Counted from the stretch's first letter, positions 37,801 through 52,800 are shown. The stretch is DNA of 64,000 bases from Ancistrus triradiatus (GCA_025084515.1 JAJAGP010003221.1:16357-80356), one strand, 5' to 3'. Numbers and translations are program-made. The notes: generated from the letters alone by a model not told the origin.

Positions 37801-40800
37801 TGAAGGAGAATTTAATGAATCTAAGACAGTAAAAAAGGAATAGGATTACCAAAATGTGACAGGTTGGACCAGAGTAAAAGAAACTGTTAGTGTTGGTGCT
37901 CATGTGGATAGTAGCACACAGCAGAGGAACTTATACTGCCTAAAGAGAAGGAAAGAAATAAAGGAAAAAAGAAAGAAAGAAAGAAAGAAATAGATGTTAG
38001 CAAGTCATAAGGATCATAGTTTTATGTGAGACAACAATCATGTTTGGTGATCACATGAAACTCACTGTCCTGGTTTTATTGGCTTCTCAGCATTTTAGAT
38101 AATAAAGAAACACAATTTCCTTTTCCTTTTCCTGAAAACTAACCAGGGTCTGCATTGAAGAGTAAACATGCACTGACTGAAGGCTCATAGTCTTAACAGT
38201 GGGGCAAAAAAGTATTTATTCAGCAAAGGATTGTGCAAGTTTTTTTCTACTTAGAAAGATGAGAGAGGTCTATAAATTTTGGTTCATAGGTACACTTCAA
38301 CTATAGAGAGACCAACTGAGAAAAACAAAATCCAGGAAATCAGATTGTAGGATTTTTTTAAAAGAATTTAACTGTAAAATCATGGTGGAAAATAAGTATT
38401 TTGGTCACCCACAAACAAGCAAGATTTCGACCTCTCACAGACCTGTAACTTCTTCTTTAAAAAGCTCTTCTGTCCTCCACTCGTTAACCTGTATTAATGG
38501 CACTGTTTTGACCCTCGTTATCTGTATAAAAAACCACCTGTCCACAGCCTCAAACAGTCAGACTCCAAACTCAACCATTGGCCCGAGACCAAAGAGCTGT
38601 CGAAGGACACCAGGAGAGAAAATTGTAGACCCTGCACCAGCTGGGAAGAGTGAATCTACAATAGGCAAGAAGGTTGGTGTGAATAAATCAACTGTGGGAT
38701 CAATTGTATGTAAGAAAATGTGAAGACATACAAGACCTTGATAATCTCCCTCGATCTGGGGCTTCCCACGCAAGATCTCATCCCGTGGGTGTCAAAATGA
38801 TCATGAGAACGGTGAGCAAAATCCCAGAACTACACACGGAGGAACCTGAAATACCTGCAGAGAGCTGGGACCAAGTAAACAAAGGCTAAAACCATCACTA
38901 ACACACTACACCGAGATGGACTCAAGATCCTGCAGTGTCAGGCGGTGTCCCCCTGCCTGCTTACATGTCCAGGCCTTGTCTTGCAGTTTGCCAGAGAGCA
39001 TATGGATGATTTAGAAGAGGATTGGGAGAATATCAGGTGGTCAGATTAAACCAAAATAAAACTTTTTGGTATAAAAACTCGTGTTGGAGAAAAGAAAGAA
39101 TGCTGAGTTGACAGCATACCTACTGTGAAGCATGGGGGTGGAAACATCATGCTTTGGGGCTGTTTTCTGCAAAGGGGACAAGACCACTGATCCGTGTTAA
39201 GGGAAGAATGAACGGGCATGTATCGTGAGATTTTTAAGCCAAACCCCTCCTTCATCCTCAGTGAGAGCATTGAAGAATGGAACATGGCTGGTCTTCCAGA
39301 CACAGACAAATGATCCCAAACAAAGGAGTGGCTCTGTAAAAAGCATTTCAAGGGTCCTGGAGTTGCCTAGCCATTCTCCAGACTCAACCCCATAGAAAAT
39401 TTGTGGAGGGAGTTTGGAAAGTCCATGTTGCCCCAAAACATCACTGCTCTAGAGGAGATCTGCATGGAGGAATGGGCCAAAATACCAGTTGCAGTGGTGT
39501 GGCAAACCTGGTGAAAAGACTTACAGAAAACGTTTTCAGCTCTGTTCATTGCCAACAAAGGTTATGTTACAAAGTACTGAGTTGAAATTTTGTTATTGAC
39601 CAAATACTTATTTTCCACCATAATTTACAATTAAATTCTTTAAAAATCCTACAGTGTGATTTCCTGGATTTTTTTCTCTCATTTTGTCTCTGATAGTTGA
39701 AGTGTACCTATGATGAAAATTACAGACCTCTCTCATCTTTCTAAGTAGGAGAAATTGCACAATCAGTGGCTGACTAAATACCTTTTTGCTCCACTGTATT
39801 ACATATGGCACTAGTAGGTGCTGATGTATTTAAATGTATTGTTGCAGTCATTGGGATACTATATGCATATAAAAGGGATAATCTAACAGCACTGAACTAA
39901 TTCTTGTAAGATATTTGTTTTGATTTCACAGAATGTGTAAACACAACTAAAGCTTACAGGACTTCCAAATAAGGGAAATACTATCAAGCAGCACTGGAGG
40001 TGATTCAGTCTAATGATGAAAAGGTAGCTGCTTTATGTACCAACCTGTAGGTGTGTGCATTTCCAGTTTTTGTATGCTTTATAATTTCCCATATCCCTGT
40101 GTGTGTATGTAATGTATGTGTTTTACTGAATGTAGTCCATCTGTTTATGTGCATACTTTGTTAGCCTCCTTTCACCCTGTTCTTCAATTGTCAGGACCAC
40201 CACAGATCAGGTGCTATTTGGGAGGTGGAGTATACCACTACTGTAGTGACACTGATGTGGTGTTGGCGAGTTAGTGTGGGTTGTGCTGGTATGATTGGAT
40301 CAGACACAGCAGTACTGCTGAAGTTTTTAAACATTGTGTTCACTCACTGTCCACTCTTAGGCAATCCCAACAAGATGGTCCACATTGTAGATATAAAGTC
40401 AGAGACATAAGCTTGTCTGTTGCTGCACAGTTTGTGTTCATCATCTTCTACTCCTTGTAATGTTTATAGGATGTGCCAACAGGATGCTGTTGGCTGGATA
40501 TTTCTAGTTGGTGGACTATTAAGAGTCTGGCCATGTCACTGAGGTGTTTAAAAACTACAGCAGTTTAAAAAACTATAGTAGCACACACCCTAACACACCC
40601 TCCACTACATCAGTGACACGCCGGGCTGAGAATGAAGATCCACCTACCCAAATAAACCTGAGCTATGTGAGTCCTGACCCACTGAAAAGAAGATAATAAC
40701 ATACAGTGGTGCTTGGAAAGTTTGTGAACCATTTAGAATTTTCTCTATTTCTGCATAAATATGACCTAAAACATCATCAGATTTTGTTCACACAAGTCCT

Positions 40801-43800
40801 AAAAGTAGAATAAAGAGAACCCAGTTAAACAAATGAGACAAAAATATTATACTTGGTCATTTATTTAGTAAGGAAAATGATCCACTGTTACAAATTTAGT
40901 GAGGGGGCAAAAGTTGGTGAACCTTGCTTTAAGTATCTGGTGTGGACCCCCCCGGGTGCAGCAATAACGCAATGCATAAGATGTTTTCCTGTAACTGTTG
41001 ATCAGGTTCCTGCACACCGGCTTGGATGGATTTTGGCCCATTCCCCTGTAACATAACAGCTTCAACTCACTCTGGATGTTGGGTGGGTTTCCTCCTCCTC
41101 ACATTAACTGCGCCTTCAGGTCCTTCCATGCAACCTTTCAATTGGATTAAGGGCTGACTTTGACTTGGGCCAATCCCAAAACAATTAACTTTATTTCTTC
41201 TTTAACCATTCTTTTTGTAAGAACGATTCTTCTTACAAAAGGTTTCTGATGCTGAAAATGTAGTGTGTTTCCTTTCTCCAAAACATAAAGTTTTTCTTTC
41301 TTTTAAAACAAAAATTTTATTTTGGTCTCATTCCGTCCACCAAACAACTTCTTCCGAAATAGCCTTTCTTGGCTTTCTCCTCCATGTGAGCTTTACAAAC
41401 TGCAGACAAGCAGCAATGTTCTTTGGAGAGCAGTGGCTTTCTCCTTGCAGCCCTGCCATGCACACCATTGTTTGGTCAGTGTTCTTATCTGATGTTTAAG
41501 AACATTAACATTAGCCAATGTGAGAGAGGCCTTCATTGCTTAGAAGGTTACCACTGGGGTCCCTTGTGTGACCTCGCCTACTACAATTACACGCCTTGCT
41601 CTTGGAGTGATCTTTGTTGGTCGACGACACTCCTGGGGAGGGTAACAATGGTCTTGAAAGTCCTCCATTTGTCCACAATAATGTCTGACTGTGGATTGTG
41701 GGGGTCCCAAACTCTTAGAGATGGGTTTTGTAACCTTTTCCCAGCCTGATGAGCAATCAACACTCTCTTTTCTGAGGTCTCAGAAATCTCGCTTTGTTTG
41801 TGCCATGATACACTTCCACAAACGTGTGGTGAAGAGCAGACGGTTTGTTTAGATCCCTGTTTCTTTAAATAAAACAGGGTGCCCACTTACAAAATGATTT
41901 CCATCCCATTGATTGAAAAACACCTGACTCTAATTTCACCTTCAAATTAACTGTAATCCTAGAGGTTCACATACTTTTTTGCCACTCACTAATATGTAAT
42001 AGTGGGATCAGTTTCCTCAACAAAAATGCCCAAGTATAATATTTTTTGTCACATTTGTTTATTTAAATGGGTTGTCTTTGTCTACCTTTAGGACTTTTGT
42101 GAAAAGCTGATGATGTTTTAGGTCATATTTATGCAGACATATAAAAAAATCTAAAGGGTTCACAAACTTTCAAGTACCTATCTATCTATCTATCTATCTA
42201 TATATACACACACACACACACACAAACACACATGGAGAGACAGACAGACAGACAGACAGAGAGAGAGAGAGATAGACTCACTGTTGTCAGTCACATGGCC
42301 TGGTCCAGGTCTTAGCAGCAGCAATACTTTGTTTCCTCCAGCCTGGATGAGCTCTATGGCTCTAGTATGACTGATACCCTGTGTGGGCTCACCATTGATC
42401 TCCACTATCTGATCTCCAACCTGCATGGAAAACATTGCACAATAGAATGTATCTGGAGTGCAGTCTAGCACAGTGGCAACAACGTTCTGCAGGTATGGAC
42501 CTGCTACAGGTTATGCAAGTGTTATCAGATAACACTTATAAAGAAATAACAGTGTACATTGTCTTATTTCCTTCTAACTCAAAGTAAAGCTATATCCAAA
42601 ATCAATTCAGTCCCATTTTTAAGTATTATTTTATATTTTAAATATTATCTTACTTTTGCCTATGGCTTAGTTTGTTGCACAAATTCTATGAATATTTTTG
42701 GCAGGGGTGTTACTCCGTTATCCATTGTTGCATTTTGTAACAAACAACATTCATTAGACGTGTAGAAATTATTTTCAAAGTAGAGTTGCAAAAAGCATAT
42801 AAACTCTAAGTGTTATTGGACCTCATTGCTGAAACCCTAAAAAGAAAAGCAAACTGCAAGTACATTACACATAAAATGGACCTCTCCGAAAACTCTCCAC
42901 CAGATTCACGAACATCAGATTTATTAGCAGAGTGTGTGAATTTTAATGAATCGTTCGTAAATTGTTTGCATGCGCACGTTTCTTTACAATAAGCATAAAA
43001 TGACCATAATGCACGCCCACGAACAACAAATGATGAAGTGTTTGGACTGAGGAACACAGCAAAAGTCCTCTAAAATGAAAAAGAAAAAAATACTCTGATG
43101 TGGAAATCGATGTTGCGTTGAACAAAGTGCATTCAAATCAACAGCCGGCACCTTCTCACACAGGTGTCTCAGATCCGTCATCAAGCCTGTATGTCACAGA
43201 TGAATGAATCAGCCGCATTATTGGTGAAATGTCTTTGTCAGGTATTATTCGTGGTGGTGACAGTGATCTGCAGCTGGACCTAAGCAAGATGGGAAGTTAA
43301 AACTAGAAAAGCCTGGATTCTGTAACTACTGGAAAAACAATAGCTTTATTCTGACTGACTGCCATTTGCAAGCTTATTTATAATATATGACATTGTAATA
43401 AAATGCATTTCTCATGTAAAATAGGTCATGAAAATGTTAGAAAAACAATAATAACTTTTATAACACTTGATCATTGTGTATTTACTGATAAAAAGCGTGC
43501 AATAATAGTCATTTTCGTTTCGCGCGCTTCACACAGATCTGCTCGGTACAGCTCCCACAAACTGCTTTATGACATTTGTCACAAATAGCTTGAGTTTTAT
43601 TTTGCTTTCAGTATTCACTCGGCACTGGTTCCTTTTCTTCGCAATCTGCCTGAGATAACGAGATGTTTTCAGAGGTAAACACCAGCCGTGTTGTCATGGT
43701 AATGACCGATATGCTGGACTGGCAGTGAAAGAAAGCAGCTGACTTGGGGAAACGAGATGACGTTCATAAAGTATTTGGACAAAATAGATACTGCGGTCTT

Positions 43801-46800
43801 TACATGTATAAATCAAAGGCCCAGAATATTTCTGTGCTTTGTAATATTAATTTCATAACAATGTTCATCCACCCAGCGGAAGTGTCACTTGTGAACGAAA
43901 CAACTAATTCTGACTGAAGTTGAAAATTTATGAAGCAGTGTTGTGCATAGGCTAAATGATTCTCGTACATAAATTCAAAACAGTCCAACACAGGCAAATA
44001 AAATGTGTAAGACACTTGCTCAGCATGTTTATGTTTCGCTTGACTAGAGGACACACCATGTCAGAAATGTCCACAATTCTGAATAACAGGTTGTATTATT
44101 AAAGTGTGACAAGTGAGTGCTTGTTGTGTGTAATTTCGTTTACTTTAGGCCTAATGTTTTATGTATTATATGATTAATTGTAATTAATTATATGATAAAT
44201 GACTTTTGGACGTTGCAAAAATGTTTTGCGTGATTAGGACCATGTGTAGATTTTGTTTCTACGTACTAGCATTTTGGAATTGCAAACATTTAGATGAACG
44301 TGACCATTTAAAAAAATGTTTTACGAAGGATTTACGCACAAATTCGTTCTGCTCATGTTTGAGACCCATTAAGGTTATTTTGTGTCTAACATGTTAAACA
44401 AAAATTAAAGATCCAAAATCAAAACAGTCTCAAAAGCCCTTTCTGCCCCATTTTGGGGAAATGTTATTTTACAAATTATTTTACTTCTATTTTTTTACTT
44501 CTGTATTTGTTCCTTTGACTTCAATGACTAAGAAGGTAGGGAAATAAATTACTTGCAGTAATTAATGGACATCTGATTAGTTTCCATTCTATAACTTGAG
44601 ATGATAGGAATGTGTACATACTACTGCATAGCTATTGTTGAAAAATTTTGCTTTTTTAACCTCATACAGTTGTTTTACAATTGTTTCAATACATAAAGGC
44701 ACAATTATGTTATTTTATCCACCCATCCAAAACCCCAAATACACAACACCCCATACACACACACACTATTGTCTTGTTTCACTGTGTTTCAACAGACACA
44801 AATGATTGAGCTACCACATGGGTGTCACGATATTAAATAGCAGACAAGACCTCTGTAAGACAAACCCTAAGACAAAAAATCAGCCTGCTGACAAAACTAA
44901 AACTATGTACATTAACAGTTGGTTGACAAGGTTACCACTAAACGAAACACCATGGTCATAAAGTGGAATTGTTTGTTCAAGTTGTGTTTAAAAACAATGT
45001 GCTGGTACCTTTGTTTTGAGAAATTAAAAAGTAAACTGAGAGGATGAGATATACTGTAGCACATAATGCTCATTAAACAAAAACATCAATACAGCAGCCC
45101 AAACACTAGGTAAATGCAGTGAAGATAATCATTAAACAGACAGAACTGAGTAATGACACCTCTTTGAGGTATTAAGTATGTATGTACATATTCCTATCAC
45201 CTATCTGCAATTAATTACAGAATAGTTGCAGACTATTCTGTAATTAATTCTTGAACATTCATGTTTAGATTTTTTTTATCTTCATTGCTTGTGTATATGT
45301 AATTTTTGTTTAATACTCCAGTCACAAATTAATGTAGACATACCAGTAGTTTTGCATCAGTGACTCCTAATAATAGTTTGAACTTGCATTCCCTGAATTG
45401 AATTGAATTCCCTGCAGAATCCTTGAACAGCAATAATTCAATAATCATGTAGAAAAGGCATTCTAGAACATTCTAGGACCAGCCGTGTTGACGTCAAGCC
45501 ATCTGAGTTAAGGTCTGGACTCAGACATTCCAAAACACACATTTTTTAGATTATTCCATTTTCTTACTCTCGTGTTATGACTTACTGTCTGGATACTTTA
45601 TCCAAATACTATAAATCTTCAGTTGAGATTAGAATTCTATTTTTCAAAGTGACTTTTTAAACGCATTTTCTTGTGAATGATGAATCACTACATTCATTAA
45701 AGTAAGTGTTTATTATCAATTTGAGCAGAATGCATAACTTGGATCAAGATAGTCAAATTATAAAACCCAATGATATATCCAGTAGTACCTCAGTCTACTA
45801 ACTATAGTGTTGTTGATAGACCAGCTGAAGCGTCATCATTATGACGAGTTGAATCTAAGTTTCCACAAAGAGGTAGCACATGTAAAGACAAAACTGCATT
45901 ACATCTTCTAAACTTTTAATATAGGAGCATAGTTTTACTGCTTGATTCTCTCCGTCTCATTTTTCCCAACATAGACATGGTTCTGACTGGAAGCATGCTT
46001 TCAAAAGACTTTATCATTGTCTAAATCTGTTTTCCAGTTTGTACAACCTTGCTGTTAGAGGTCACAGTGGCACGCAGTCCGACGCTAGATTGCAGTATCG
46101 GGCTAGTAGATGCCAGGTCCGATCTAGATCGGCTTCTGTGTACCCGTGCCGCCAGCGAGTGGCCACCAGTGTGCCTTGCACCATCCGACTTCGCTATCTA
46201 GTTCGCTGTTTGGTGTGCATTGAATACAAGGTGGTTTGCTTATTCATTCAGGCCCGGTTAGGCCCAGCGGTAGACCGGTCTCGCTTAAGGAAATCTGCCA
46301 CATAGGGTTCGGATACCCAAGATAAGCTAGGGATTAGCCGCTAGTGTAGGGTCAGAGAATTCCCCATTTCAGCTATCTTTTATTCCTATCGCACTCCCCT
46401 CCCAGTGTTTGCCATGTCCGTTAAGTTGGCACCCAAGTTTGTTGGCCTGTTCAAGGTTCTCAGGTGCATCAACCCGGTCACGTATCACTTTCACCTACCT
46501 CCCCACCATGAGAGTGCACCCCACTTTCCACGCATCCTGCCTTAAGCCGTTCCTCTGTCGGGTCATTCCTCCCACCAGCTGGCCGCCCTCAAGCTGGGAA
46601 AAAGCGCTCCTATTGGAATCTGAGATGATGTGGAGGAGCTAACACAGACGGCTGAAGTAACTTCAGTTTTGTTTTGTTTTGCCCTGGAAGCTGGTTTGTT
46701 CCACAGGCTTAGCAAACTCGATAATAGAGCTGTGCTGAGTATTTCTATCATGAAATTGGCAAATATATTCTTTAACCCTTTTCTAACCTCTTTCAGTGTA

Positions 46801-49800
46801 TCAGAACTATTTCCTCTGATGTTTAGGCAGTTATTTAGCCTACAAGGCCCCAAAAGTGGCAGCTTTGGCCACAATTTTAAATCTTTAAATCCATTGCACT
46901 ACCAATCCAGCACTTCCAACCAGATGGGATAAAATAGCATAAGCATCCTCTTTCTTAAAACACTTTTATGCTGAGGCAGAGGGGTCTGGAAACATTTTGA
47001 TGTGCTACTAACCTGAATCCTACCATCCTGAAGAGCAGGGCCATCTTCAGCTAATCGCAAGATGTAGAGACCCATGTTGTACTCTGTCCCTCCTCTGAGA
47101 CTAAAGCCAAAGCCCCGAGAGCCACGTTCCAACTCCACAAGAATACAGCCCTATAAACACACGTGCATGTAGAAATGCACCCACAAGAACACCCAATGTA
47201 CAAGTTACAAGTTGTTTCAAAATGTTCATTCCTTCAGCATGTACTTTTAACTAAGAAATGGTATGTATAAAGCTTGTGAAGTGCTGATGAACAGTAGGTG
47301 TCATGCCTGTTTTGAACCCGTGACAGACAGGGCTCCTTTCTCACTCAGGGGTAGAGTTTTATATTCTTCCCAGACCAGCTCGTCTCTGATGTCTTCTGTA
47401 TCTAGATTATACCTGCATGTAATGAACACAGACGAGCTTCGCTTTACATCCTACACACTGAGAGGAGTTCCAGAAGAGCCAGGTTTATGAACGGACTTAA
47501 ATTTGTGCTACCTTTCCTCTTGTGTCCTGGATTTTAGAGTCCTGTGCTGCAGTGCTGGACTCTGTTTGGCTGAGCTGGCTCCTGAGGGTGGGCCTTTATA
47601 TTCTGAAAAGCCAATCAAACAAGATGCACAATATATGAACCCATGACCTTACAAGAATTATTATATTACTTCCATGATTTATTACTTTTTTCAACAAAAT
47701 GCACTTATGTAATCTCTTTCATTTACCCACGCAATATGTAGTAAATTTATAAAGGATTTCAAATACATTATTTTATATTACACAACAAGTGTTTTTACAG
47801 AATACTCAATTTATTCTTAGCAAATTTCCTCAGAGAAAACCGGCTAGATACAAACTCAAAAAATACTATGAACAAACTGGAAATGAAGCACATTCCCATT
47901 TATGTTCATTTAAGTTCATCTGAGTGTTTAGAAGCCCTTACATGGTTACCTAGGTTTTCCCTTTTCACTGGGTATACAATGGTGTGATACATTATATTTT
48001 AAGGCATGATGTCCCTTAGTCATTTATCAGCATGGAGAATATCAAATTACACAAACAAAATGTGTAGACCTTCATTAATTAGACAAAGGCTGTAAATAGA
48101 GCTACATGTCTGAAATCCTAATATAATGTGTACTGTTATAAAGTTCGAACTGTAAGACACCTGCCTGGAAAAATAAACAAGTTTGTTTTACCCCCATATA
48201 CAGTGGTGCTTGAAAGTTTATGAACCCTTTAGAATTTGCTATATTTCTGCATAAATATTACCCAAAACATCATCAGATTTTCACACAAGTCCTAAAAGTA
48301 GATAAAGAGAACCCAGTTAGAGAATTGGATCATTTTCCTCAATAAATAAATGACCAAGTATAATATTTTTGTCTGATTTGTCCAATTGGGTTCTCTTTAT
48401 CTACTTTAGGACTTGTGTGTAAATCTGACGATGTTTTAGGTCATATTTATGCAGAAATACAGCAAATTCTATAGGGTTCACAAACTTTCAAGCACCACTG
48501 TACAGTAAGGAGGACAGTGAGAGAGGTAAATAAAATCCCATGGATAATGGTTGGAAGTTTCCAGAAGAAGGTAGCATTTTGAGGTCAAAGGCTATGTTCC
48601 CACAGCAGGTGCAAGTAGACCAAATCCTTATCTAACAGATGTGTTATCTTTGGAGCAATGTGAATAGACAAAAAACACTGAATCTGACATTTTCAGTGTA
48701 GATTTGGGTTACTTTCATACAGTAATGTGTCTGTGCAAGCAAAATTAGAAGGCACATATTGCAACTGCTCTGCGTTTGAGGAAATTTCTAAAGAAATGTC
48801 CTATCATGGCCACAGAAAGACGTGGCTGCAGTGTCAAAGGAACATAAAAAGCTGAAAGTGAAGTTTTAAGGAACCAAGGACGTAAACCAAAGAAGTGTCC
48901 TCGGTCAAATAACGTGCCTTTTTAAACGTGACCATTAAAGAAGTGCCTGTTACTGTTGCCTCCATTTTGATTTTTTAACCTCTGGACGAGCGGGTCACAT
49001 GAAGCATTTGCTCTTTTGTCTAGAAGAGAATAAATCTCTAAATCTACAAACAGCCACCATCTCTATGCCAAAAAAAGAAGAGAGTATTTTCTTTCAACTA
49101 AGCACAAAAGAAAGCACCTGGAGTTCAGACCACTATTTTATTTCTTACTCACCATCCTCAGGAACCACGGTGAGAGTGACAGTACTGCCGGCATCTTTGA
49201 TAAGCTGAACAATGTCATTGTGAGAGAGCTCAATTATGGACTGGCCATTAACAGCAGAGATACGGTCGCCCACGCTCAACAGCCCACACCTGTCAGTCGG
49301 ACTGCCCTCAATGATGCGGCCAATCTTATGAGGGATCACTGAAAACCATTAAATGAACACAGGCAATTAGTGAGCACTCTGGCATGGATTGGTATAGTAT
49401 TCATTACCATTTACACTTAAAGCAGTTATCAGATGCCCTTATTTAGAGTAACTTACACCTGAGACACACTGCTACATCATACAAGCTGCGTCCCAATTCA
49501 GGGACTGCAGCCTTCAAAGGATGCAGTCTACACAGTCTACAAAGAGGTATCCTTCAAAGGCTGCATAGACCTTCGAACTGAAAAATATGAGATGGTCTGC
49601 TCTACAGCAGATTTCTTGATTGCATCACCGGAATGCAATGGACCTTGGGATATGTTTATTGGCAAAGAATTCACTCGTTTGATAATCTGTTGCCATGGAA
49701 AAAATGGTGCATTTCTCAGCCACCAATGAAGGAGCCTTCGAAATGGGACAGTGTACTCATGCTGCTATGAGGCAATCAGTGTTAACAGGCAGCATCTGAA

Positions 49801-52800
49801 GGATGCAGCTCCTGAATTGGGACACAGCTACAGTCTAAGCAACTGTAGGTTAAGGGCCCTGCTCAAGGATGCAACAGTGGCAGTCTGGTAGAGCTGGGAG
49901 TTAAACCCTGGACCTTGTGATTAACAGTGCAGTATGTTAACTGTCATCCCTTATAGCTTACAACCAAGTAGGTTATTGGAGTGAAATACAAGCAAGGTGT
50001 TCTATAAGCACAGTAAGTGCAAAGAACTTGAGTGTATTTTTAGTGTGCATGTTCTGTGATTAAGCACTGTATTGTTTACTTGCCTCCAGCTGGGGGTTTG
50101 CTCTTTGAGGTGAGGATGACAAAGCCAAAACCTTCAATGTCTTTACGATGGAGTGTAATATCAAACGTTTCATGGTCCAGAACACTTGGGAGTTGAATAC
50201 GTGGGCTTCTGGGAGAACCATTCATCAGCTCAGGAGCCACATTCTGCACAGCGTCATCATCAGTTGTATCTGTACGGGACACAAACTAAGTGGGCATGCT
50301 GGCACATTTTATAAATGATCCCTCCAACAAAATCGTGAATCTGATTTGTGTGTGTGGGTCACATCATATGGCATGCATGTAGGCTTCTAGACATGGTCAA
50401 GATGACCTGCTGAAGTTCATATCGAGCATCAGAATGGGTAAGAAAGCTGAACATTGCGTGGTTGTTGGTGATAGACAGGCAGGTCTGAGTATTTCTGAAA
50501 CTGCAGATCTAGTGTGATTTTCACACACAGCCATCTCTAGGGTTTAAAGAGAATGGTCCGGAAAGGAGAAAATACACAGAGTGAGGCATTTCTCTCTGAA
50601 AAATACCTTGTTGATGACAGAAGTCAGAGGAGAATGGCCAGACTGTTTGGAGCTGATAGAAAGGCAACTGTAACTCAAAAAACACTTGCTACAAACAGGG
50701 TATACAGAAGAGCAGATCTGAATGCACATGATGTCGATCCTTGAAGCAGATGGGCTACATCAGCAGAAGACCACATTGGGTGCCACTACTGTCAGCAAGG
50801 AACAGGCAACTGAGGCTACAATTTGCATGGCCTTACCAACAATGGAAAAACATCGCCTGGTCTGAATAGTCTCAATTTCTGTTGCGACATTCGGATGGTA
50901 CATGAAAGCATAAATCCATAAATCCATGATCCTGCCTTGTATCAGTGGTCCATCCGTTTATGACCACAGTGTACCATCTTCTGATGGCTACTTCCACCAA
51001 GATAATACACCATGTCACAAAGCTCAAATCATCTCAAACTGGTTTCTTGAAAATGACACCGAGTTCACTGTACTCAATTGGCCTCCACAGTCACCAATTC
51101 TCAATCCAACAGAGCACCTTTACAATGTGGTGGAACAGGAGATTCACTTCATGGATGTGCAGCCGACAAATCTGAAGCAACTACGTGATTTTATCCCATC
51201 ATGTCAGTGTTGACCAAAATCTCTGAGGAATGTTTCTAGCACCTTGTTAAATCTATGCCATGAAGAATTAAGGCAGTTCTGTGGGCAAAAGGGGGGCCAA
51301 CCCAGGACTAGTATGGTATATCTAATAAAGTGGCATATACATGAGTGTATACACAATCATTGACAAAAATAAATAAATACATCACCCAGAAAGAAATGTC
51401 GGATTTCTGCAAAACTAGCGTGCAGTTATGTTGCAGGCAGATATGTAAATGTTTACAGGTCTGGTCTGATTAGACACTGGTATTTTTATGCCATAAGAGG
51501 GCAAAAACATGCTTCCCCCAGTGCTCTATAAAAAGGCTCTTGAAGGCTACTTTGGGGTAGTGTACCTCTTGGTGAGAGATCACTGACTGCTAGACATCCC
51601 TCTATGACACATTGCAGTGCTTGGTCGAGAATTGTCCTGCTGAAAAAAATGCCAGTTGGAAGCCCTGCCCTGAGAGGCAACACGTGGCCGTAGGATGTTC
51701 TGCACATATCACTGATTTGGTAGTGTCCCTCATATCACTACTAGGAGTGATCGACGATTGTATGCGATGGCTACCCTGATCATCACTCCAACAGCTGGGG
51801 CAGTCTGTCACTCCACAACAAAAGCAGGATTTAAGCGCTCACCATAAGGCCTCCTTACAATACGGTCCCAGTCCATAGCAGTCCAGGTTTCTTGTTCATG
51901 ACACCACTGCAAACAAAGGCGACGGTGGCTGGTTGTCAGTGACAGGACCGTGACAACAAATTTCCTTCTGTTAAGCACCTTGAAATGGTCCGGGCAGAGA
52001 CAGGGGTGTCTTTGAGTGCATCATAGAGGTATGTCTAGCAGTCAATGACCTCTCACCAAGAGGTACACTACCCAAATGTAGCCTCTGAGAGCCTTTCTAT
52101 AGAGCAGCATAGGAGGCATTTTTATGCCCTCTTGTGGCAAGACCCAGTGTCTAATCAGACCACACCTGCAATCATTTACATATGTTTGCAATGTAACTGC
52201 ATGCCGATTTTTGCAGCAATCCAACATTCCTATCTGGGTGCTTTAATGTTTTTGTCAATGAGTGTAGTCAAAAATATACAAAAACAAAATATCCCCAGAA
52301 CTCTAATTCACTAACTTATTAATAAAATACTGGTTGAACCACAAGGCTGAATAAACAAAGCAAAATGTAGAGATGAAAAAGTGCTAGGAAAAACCCAAAC
52401 AAACAAGGGATGAATAATGAGTGGCTTTACACATGCAAGACTTGTCCAAACTGTGCGTAGTCCACTGGGAGACACAGGCCCATTCAAAACCTCCAGATTT
52501 CCTTGTGTATGTCTAATTCTACCCTTCATCTTGTGCATTAAGGCTTAAAGAAATTGCTCCCAGGAGCTCACTGGACTCTCTCTGCCCTTCCAGAAATTAG
52601 TGAAATTGGGCCACAGAGGGTTACAATAGATAAACAAAACAACAATTTCTCCATGACTGGGGAAAGGTGCCAATGCAAAGATAAGTAAGAAGGCCAAAGC
52701 AGAAACTTAAAACAAGGAAAAAAGCACATGGCATGCTAACCATTACAGCCGCACCACTTAATACAGAAAGCATGTTGTGGCTATTGTATTTCCATAAAGT

